Shown: positions 58,526 through 64,000 of the stretch, one piece after another
How positions within the stretch are numbered: the stretch's first letter is position 1
Layout: every line of letters starts with the position of its first letter
Assembly (NCBI RefSeq): GCF_042453785.1
Contig: NC_091668.1
Coordinates: 3,364,501-3,428,500, forward strand
Length of the DNA stretch: 64,000 nucleotides
Source of the DNA: Malus domestica
Lineage: Eukaryota > Streptophyta > Magnoliopsida > Rosales > Rosaceae
Direction of reading: 5' to 3'
The notes under the pieces: generated by a model
What the model was told of the DNA's origin: nothing
What the model saw: the letters and a program-made list of their open reading frames with translations, nothing else
The model's database searches: none
Program-made: the position numbers and the translations under genes

Positions 58526-59948
58526 AAAACCCAGCTTTGAAAAACCAATTTTTTTTCACATTTGTTTTACATAAAAGTTTATCAAGCACTATAATACTGT
58601 TTTTTTTTTTTCAAAAGCACTTTTACAAAAAAGTTTACCAAACAATCTGCTGCTTTATTTCATAGCTGCTTATTCTCATAGCACATCAGAATTAGTTTTT
58701 TTTCTTCAAAGCACAACAATACCAAACCAGCCCTTATTGGCTCTTTTTATTTTTTATTTGAAAAAAATAATAATAAAGTTACTTACCAAGCACTCTGTGG
58801 GTTGGTTATTTTATTTTATTTTATTGTTTATTGTTTTTTTGTGATTTTCTTATTTTATTTAAAAATTTAATGCGAGAGGGCAATTTTGTGATTACGAATG
58901 TTTCACTATTTTGTGTGTACATATAGATCAAGCAAGTTTGCCACTGGACTGTGGCCATGTTGGGTTTGGGTAAGAGCTTCGTTTGAGGGAATTATGATTA
59001 AATCTTGGACACCAAGTACCAGGCCCAATATCCAAAATAAGAAAATCCTAATAAAAAAAATGTGGAAGCATAGCAAATTCATTTTGAAGACATATGAGGA
59101 TCAAATGTATATTAGTCACAAGATTATTTTAGTTTAGAATTTTTAGATCCAAAGACTTAAAATGCTGGATAACTTAATAAAGCAAAACAAGAAAATGAGT
59201 TTTCTAACTTGTCAGTGTCACAAATTAAGAAATATTCATGTTGGTTCAGATAAGAGCGCGCTCCACATACTTCTCTTAATAAGAGCACAAGTCGATACCG
59301 CACATAAGTTCTGTAATTTTTAGAATCAACAGATGCAAAAACACTTTCACATGAAAACGATATACATTGTATCTTCTTATTTGCCCACAGATTTGCCCTG
59401 TTTTTCCATTTCCAAGGTTAAAGGTAGATTATTAGGGTTTAGATGTGGGGAGCTAAGTAAGAAAACCCGGAGTGGTGTTGTCCACTTCATTTTATCTTCT
59501 TCTTCATATGTAACAAACAAAATTGGTCAATAATTTTGATTTGATTATTATTATTATTATTTGTTTAATCGTGTTAATTCGGGAAACTTATCAACTTTTT
59601 AAGTTCATGAACTTGGTAGTCCATTTTGTTGGGAGTTGTCTGTGATCCAATTATGTAATGACAAATTGACAAATCCAAGGTTGTTAATAATAACAGGGTT
59701 AGCTAGCTCCGCAGTTTGTGGATTGTGTTTGTTCTTGGTGCTTTCTACACTTCCCTCCTAATTAAGTTCCCAAATCCGGGAATTGGAGATCATAAATCAT
59801 AATTCGTCATTGACTCGATCTTTTTAATTTTTTATGATGTGCTAATTAACTCTCTAATGTGAAGTCGGATCATGAAAATGTGACCACTTTATAGATTATT
59901 CTACGTAAGAGCGTTGAGAAAATAGTTGCATTTAAAAACGAGAGACTT
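58526..59948. other. Intergenic, no gene recognised
   Basis: AT-rich with T- and A-runs (58600-58620, 58745-58790) and no supported exon. Confidence 0.4.
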
Positions 59949-60270
59949 TTTAGCCAAAATGATCTCTAAGATTGTTCATAAATCTTCACTTTGGTCCGTG
60001 AAATTTAGAATTGGTAGAAGTAGTCCCTAAGAATCTGAGATTGTTCACCGTCAATCATTTTAGTCCTTATGTGAAAAAATCTCCGTTAAATTGAAGAAAC
60101 CACCATTTCAAGGGAAGATGTTGATTAGAGAATAATACCCTCAATCTAACAAAAATTTCTTATAAAAAGACCAAAATTTCATAGACAATCTCAGATGTCA
60201 CTTTTATCAATTTTAAATCTCACAATTAAAATGAGGAGTTACGTAAATCTCAGAGATCATTTTAGATAAA
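59949..60270. mobile_element. MITE-like inverted element, about 320 bp
   Basis: The left end TTTAGCCAAAATGATCTCTAAGATT and the right end AATCTCAGAGATCATTTTAGATAAAA are inverted over about 25 bp with few mismatches. No coding capacity. Target duplication not resolved. Confidence 0.65.
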
Positions 60271-60660
60271 AACAATTGAAATGAATGATACTCATATATT
60301 TTTCTTTTCATAAGTTTTACTTTAACTCTCTGGTATGATGTCGAACCATTAAAATGTGACACTTAAACTCGATCTACATAACATGGTTGAAGAATACAAT
60401 TGAATTTAAAAAACAGTTGGTATACATGGTATTATTTATTCGCTCATCTTAAGATTTCACATATATCAACTCAAATAAGCCTCGCTCGTCTACCATCTTT
60501 CCTTTTTGGGTTGGAACATGCTTGGCATTGTTTCTTTCTTTTCATTCTTTGGTGGCACATGCGACTTTTCACACATCCAAGTCCACAATCGTTGACCATT
60601 GAATTCGTATCCTAACAACTCTCTAAACCTCTAATTACAATATCTAATTATTGTGGGCTT

Positions 60661-60662
<2 letters not shown>
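60271..60662. other. Spacer, nothing recognised
   Basis: Short anonymous stretch before the AT microsatellite. Confidence 0.35.
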
Positions 60663-60694
<32 letters not shown>

Positions 60695-60780
60695 ATATAT
60701 ATATGTATGAATATATATATGTATGAATATATATATGTATGTATATATATGTATGAATATATATATGTATGTATGTATAT
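60663..60780. repeat. (AT)n with interspersed ATGTATG(A) units
   Basis: About 118 bp of TA dinucleotides broken by GTATGTA/GTATGAA units. Confidence 0.9.
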
Positions 60781-60895
60781 TATGTTCCTTGCTTTAGTGG
60801 AATATATTATTTTTTTCATGAAAATATGAAAAATTAGAAAGGAAAGTAAGTGCCAATTTGCATCAGCATCAACAATGCATTAGCTTTTGATTTTA

Positions 60896-61016
60896 AGAAA
60901 AACTAACGAAAAGTCTTCAAAAACTTTAGTTTTAATCAAAATGACAAAATAAAGGTGTAAGGGAATAGTATCAGAAGTGATTTTTTAATGTTAAATGTGT
61001 GTTTCATTAAGATTCC
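60896..61016. mobile_element. ~150-bp MITE family, copy 5, shortened
   Basis: GAAAAACTAACGAAAA at the left to AAGATTCCC at the right, about 120 bp. Flanks TTGATTTTA and TTAATTTTA agree at 8 of 9 positions as a target duplication. Confidence 0.65.
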
Positions 61017-61019
61017 CTT

Positions 61020-61280
61020 AATTTTATGTTGGAAAATTTGTAGTAGCAAAGATCCTCTTCTGTAGCGAAATTGGATCCCATTCGGATTCACTTTGTGGAA
61101 ATTATAAAGATTTTCACATCTCAGTCATTTATCGTATATCGTACGGTAATAAATTATCTGACTTTTTTTATTTAAAATTAAATATCTGATGAAAACCGAC
61201 TGCATGATATACAATGAACGGTTAAGAGGATCCCACAATGTGGATCCGGAGATGATACTCTTCCGTAGCAAATCTGGTTT
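61020..61280. repeat. Dispersed repeat with TATATCGTACGG...GCATGATATACAATGAACGG core
   Basis: Palindromic core (CGTATATCGTACGGT .. CTGCATGATATACAATGAACGG) around an AAATTAAATATCTGATGAAAACCG segment. The same family occurs in decayed form at 12650-12790 and 25840-25975. Confidence 0.55.
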
Positions 61281-61548
61281 TTACAGCTAGCTGTCTCGAA
61301 AAAATGCGCACGAAACGATTGAGCATGCGGGTCCCACACTCAATGTATGAAAGTGTGGAGCCCTCGCCTACCAGGCACCTGATTGCTGATGAAGTCTGAG
61401 ACAACAGAAAAATCGTTCGTTTATTTGCATGGATCCAAGATCAAATGTGCGTTATTCCAAATCCGGTATTGCCTCAATGCGCATGGCTTTACAATTATGA
61501 ATAATTGTTGACGTGATTTGCTTATGCGATGTGGGTGAATGATATCTA

Positions 61549-61708
61549 ATGGTTAAGAAGATTTGACTAAGAATGTTTGTTAACTAGTTGCATATGCAAT
61601 GCATGTGAGTGTGATTCTTAATCGTTAAATGGTTAAGAAGATTTGACTAAATATGTTTTTAAACTAGTCTCATATACAATGCATGTGAGTGTGATTTTTA
61701 ATCGTTAA
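61549..61708. repeat. Two-copy tandem duplication, 80-bp period
   Basis: ATGGTTAAGAAGATTTGACT begins at 61549 and again at 61629. Both units continue through GCAATGCATGTGAGTGTGATT or a near match, to ATCGTTAA. Confidence 0.85.
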
Positions 61709-62102
61709 CAAGATCTTTTTTTAAATCTCCACGTAAATTAGCATTTGCATATTGCTCACATGCACAAATTACCAAATTAAGTACAATAACAACGTAATTA
61801 ATTCATTGCATGGGACCTCACGTCTTGCTTGTAGTAGAGGGAATTTAGAACATGATGAAACTAAGGGTTAGTAACCAAACATTTTATAAGTCTTTTATGC
61901 ATGTGTATGAATTTGACATGAACATGTTAATTAACTTTTGACCGACGTAACCCGACCAAAACAGGTGGCGCAGAACTGCTGGTTAAACCTACCTAATTAC
62001 TAATTGGCACCAAAATTTATGGTGGATTGCATGTTGGGGTTAGAGCAAAGTCTCAGTCGTGCAGTCACCGAGGTTTAGCCGCGCTGGTAAGGATTGTTTT
62101 TT
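61709..62102. other. Intergenic, no gene recognised
   Basis: Anonymous AT-rich sequence. Confidence 0.35.
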
Positions 62103-62255
62103 AGAAAAACTAATGAAAATGATATAAAAATTTTGAGTTTTAACAATAAAGATAAAATAAAGGGTAAAGTTAATAGTAATATGATTGATTTTTTAGTGTA
62201 AAAATGTGATTTTTCGTTAAAGTGAAGAGTATCATGAGTTTTTCGTTAAAATTCC
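62103..62255. mobile_element. ~150-bp MITE family, copy 6
   Basis: AGAAAAACTAATGAAAA to TTCGTTAAAATTCCC, with the characteristic interior AAAGATAAAATAAAGGGTAAAG. T-rich flanks on both sides. Confidence 0.75.
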
Positions 62256-62917
62256 CTTTTTTTTTTTTACTAAAATTGGAGTTCGAGTCTTGCAGTCGAT
62301 AATTTCTCTTATGGACGATCTGTTAAAAAAAGAAGTTAAAATTCTTTTTATATATCTTCAAAGAGATTTGTGGTATGCCTTTAGGATATATACTGCGTAT
62401 TTTAACCAAATCAGATGTTTTGGTCTGTCTTTGTGTACGTATCAATATCATATGAGCACCAATCCCCTTCCCCAAATTAGATAATATATATAATTGCTGC
62501 AGAGAGAGAACAGAGCCCAAGTCACTTGCCTTAGAAAAATAATGTACGAAAACCCTAACAAAATAATAATGCAGGGTTAATTAGAATATAAGAGTTTGTT
62601 TAATAAGTTTCAAATAATCTACTCAAAACAAATAACCCTAAAACGTTCTAATCATATAAACCCAGTAGAAAGGGAGACTGTACGTATCACATTGACCTGT
62701 ATTTATTTATTCAACTTAATCCTTGTTTAAGGGTGTAAGGAAGTTGTCTCGAGCACTAATGACTTGGAAATGTCGATATCTCTTGGCGTAATTTCAATTT
62801 CCGTGCCACCATAGTCTTACTTAAGGGTGATGGAACCTATAATTAATCTGCATCTTACGTGTTTTTTTACACGTAAAGTAGGGCTTCCTTTAAGGCGCGA
62901 TTAACTATGAAAACTAG

Positions 62918-62920
<3 letters not shown>
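62256..62920. other. Intergenic, no gene recognised
   Basis: Short frames only; none is supported. Confidence 0.35.

Positions 62921-62972
<52 letters not shown>
62921..62972. repeat. (TA)n microsatellite
   Basis: 52 bp of uninterrupted TA repeat. Confidence 0.97.
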
Positions 62973-62976
<4 letters not shown>

Positions 62977-63115
62977 CAACTAGTTGGTTTTGCCAGGCCG
63001 TTAATCTATTTTTAGAATAATATTAGAGAGATTAAATTTATAAATTAAATGATATAAAAGTTGATAATTGAATTATTACAGTTGGTTTTGCCATGCCGTT
63101 AATCTATTTTTCTTT

Positions 63116-63769
63116 AGGATAATATTAGAGAGACTAAATTTATAAATTAAATGACATAAAAGTTGATGATTGAATTATTGCTTAAGCGTTGATAAATGTG
63201 CTCATTTTATATTGATGACACATCATTTGGTTTAAAGTAAATTGTAGCAATAGTACCTTAACTTTAACTCAATTAGAGCAATGATTCTTTAACTAAAAAT
63301 CTATTACCATTGGTCACTTAACTCATCAAAACGTGCAGCTATGGTCTCTCAACTAAAAATCAATTACCATTGATCCCTTAACTTTAATCTAACTGGAGAA
63401 ATGATCTTTCAATTTTAGCCCAATCGGAGCAAGTCCCTCAAACCTTAACCCAATTGTAGCAATGATCATTCTAATGTAACTCATTTTGACAAAATTCTAA
63501 CGAAGTTGACGAAAATGACCATAACTAGACGTTTTGATGAGGTGAGGGCCCCAATTGTAGCAATGGTCATTATAACATAATTTATTTTGACAAAATTCTG
63601 ACGAAGTTGACGAAAATAACTATAGCTACACATTTTGATGAGTTGGGGTACCAATGATAATGAATTTTTAGTTGAGGGATCATTGATCCAATTTCATTAA
63701 AGTTGAGGGATCATTGCTACAATTTACTCTAGAAAATTTTGTCTACAAATTTAGTCTCTCTAGTATGAC
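63116..63769. mobile_element. MITE with a second MITE nested inside
   Basis: The outer ends TAATATTAGAGAGACTAAATTT and AAATTTAGTCTCTCTAGTATGA are inverted. Its interior (GCTTAAGCGTTGATAAATGTG, CACATCATTTGGTTTA) recurs at 63785-63930 in a simpler copy, which lacks the 63234-63729 insert. A partial relative also lies at 63015-63078. Confidence 0.75.
63234..63729. mobile_element. Nested inverted-repeat element
   Basis: GTAAATTGTAGCAATAGTACCTTAACTTTAA at the left matches the reverse complement of the right end (TTAAAGTTGAGGGATCATTGCTACAATTTAC) at most positions. The interior has repeated CAATTGTAGCAATGGTCATT and AACTAAAAATC(T/A)ATTACCATTG segments. It interrupts the outer MITE. Confidence 0.72.
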
Positions 63770-63779
63770 CATTTTTTAA

Positions 63780-63935
63780 AGGGTAATGCTATGAAGACTA
63801 AATTTTGGAAACTAAAGGACATGAAAGTTTATGATTGATTTATTAATTAAGCGTTGATAAACGTGTTCATTCCCATTAATCACACATCATTTAGTTTACA
63901 AATTTAATCTGTCTAGCATTATTATTTTTTTAATT
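63780..63935. mobile_element. Uninterrupted copy of the outer MITE family
   Basis: GGTAATGCTATGAAGACTAAATTT at the left and AAATTTAATCTGTCTAGCATTATTA at the right are inverted, with the shared TTAAGCGTTGATAAACGTG interior. It serves as the empty-site comparison for the nested element at 63234-63729. Confidence 0.7.
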
Positions 63936-64000
63936 ATAATTGAAGTGTTAAATCTTTGATAAGTCCGTAATGCGTACTCAAACCCCCTCAGCTGTCGCGT

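Noticed and set aside
60631-60819. Frame with I/Y-rich repeats
   Set aside because: Translation of the (AT)n/ATGTATG microsatellite.
1-64000. CRISPR array, bacterial operon or prophage
   Set aside because: Spliced genes, plant families and plant transposons throughout. The tandem repeats lack the repeat-spacer pattern.

Overview
This is a plant nuclear window. Genes have introns with GT/AG borders, intergenic DNA is AT-rich and packed with MITEs, LTR and LINE debris, and the recognisable proteins are plant families (RGA-type CC-NBS-LRR, AIP2-like RING E3, DUF1350 plastid protein, F-box/kelch, MYND-type ubiquitin protease). Repeat and gene flavour suggest a woody Rosaceae such as Malus or Pyrus; that is inference from memory, not a search.

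Layout. (1) 0.8-36 kb is a decaying resistance-gene cluster built from repeated copies of one cassette: a DUF1350 gene (minus), an NLR (plus) and an AIP2-like RING gene (minus). The first DUF1350 gene (803-3979, nine exons) is intact. The second copy (19.2-22.25 kb) is a pseudogene broken by two MITEs, an exon deletion, a stop, a solo LTR and a copia fusion. Four NLR copies lie at 5.9, 13.4, 27.1 and 31.2 kb. The first keeps only its coiled-coil part, the second has three frameshifts plus a 39-bp deletion, and the third and fourth each carry one frameshift. Three RING copies (7.6-8.1, 17.6-18.3, 34.8-35.0 kb) are all defective. (2) 36.3-39 kb holds an intact F-box/kelch gene (minus) with an intron in its 5' UTR. 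(3) 38.96-39.94 kb has MITEs, one with a GC-rich, possibly captured interior. (4) 41.8-46.24 kb holds an intact 11-exon UBP gene (minus) encoding a membrane-anchored MYND ubiquitin protease. (5) 48.8-58.5 kb is a repeat complex: two 371-bp inverted arms enclose two RTE-type LINE pieces and a tandem-repeat-rich region with a 224-aa coiled-coil ORF; one arm is split by a 2.16-kb solo LTR with a perfect 5-bp target duplication. (6) 58.5-64 kb is gene-poor, with MITEs, microsatellites and tandem duplications.

Working genes supported by an uninterrupted reading are only three: DUF1350, F-box/kelch and UBP. NLR-3 and NLR-4 are one indel away from full length and could be functional if those indels are assembly errors. 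Duplicated segments give empty-site comparisons, so several transposon ends and target duplications were read directly. I saw no tRNA, rRNA or CRISPR, and no clearly new multi-gene system. The most unusual items are the repeated three-gene cassette, the arm-bounded repeat complex and its orphan ORF.
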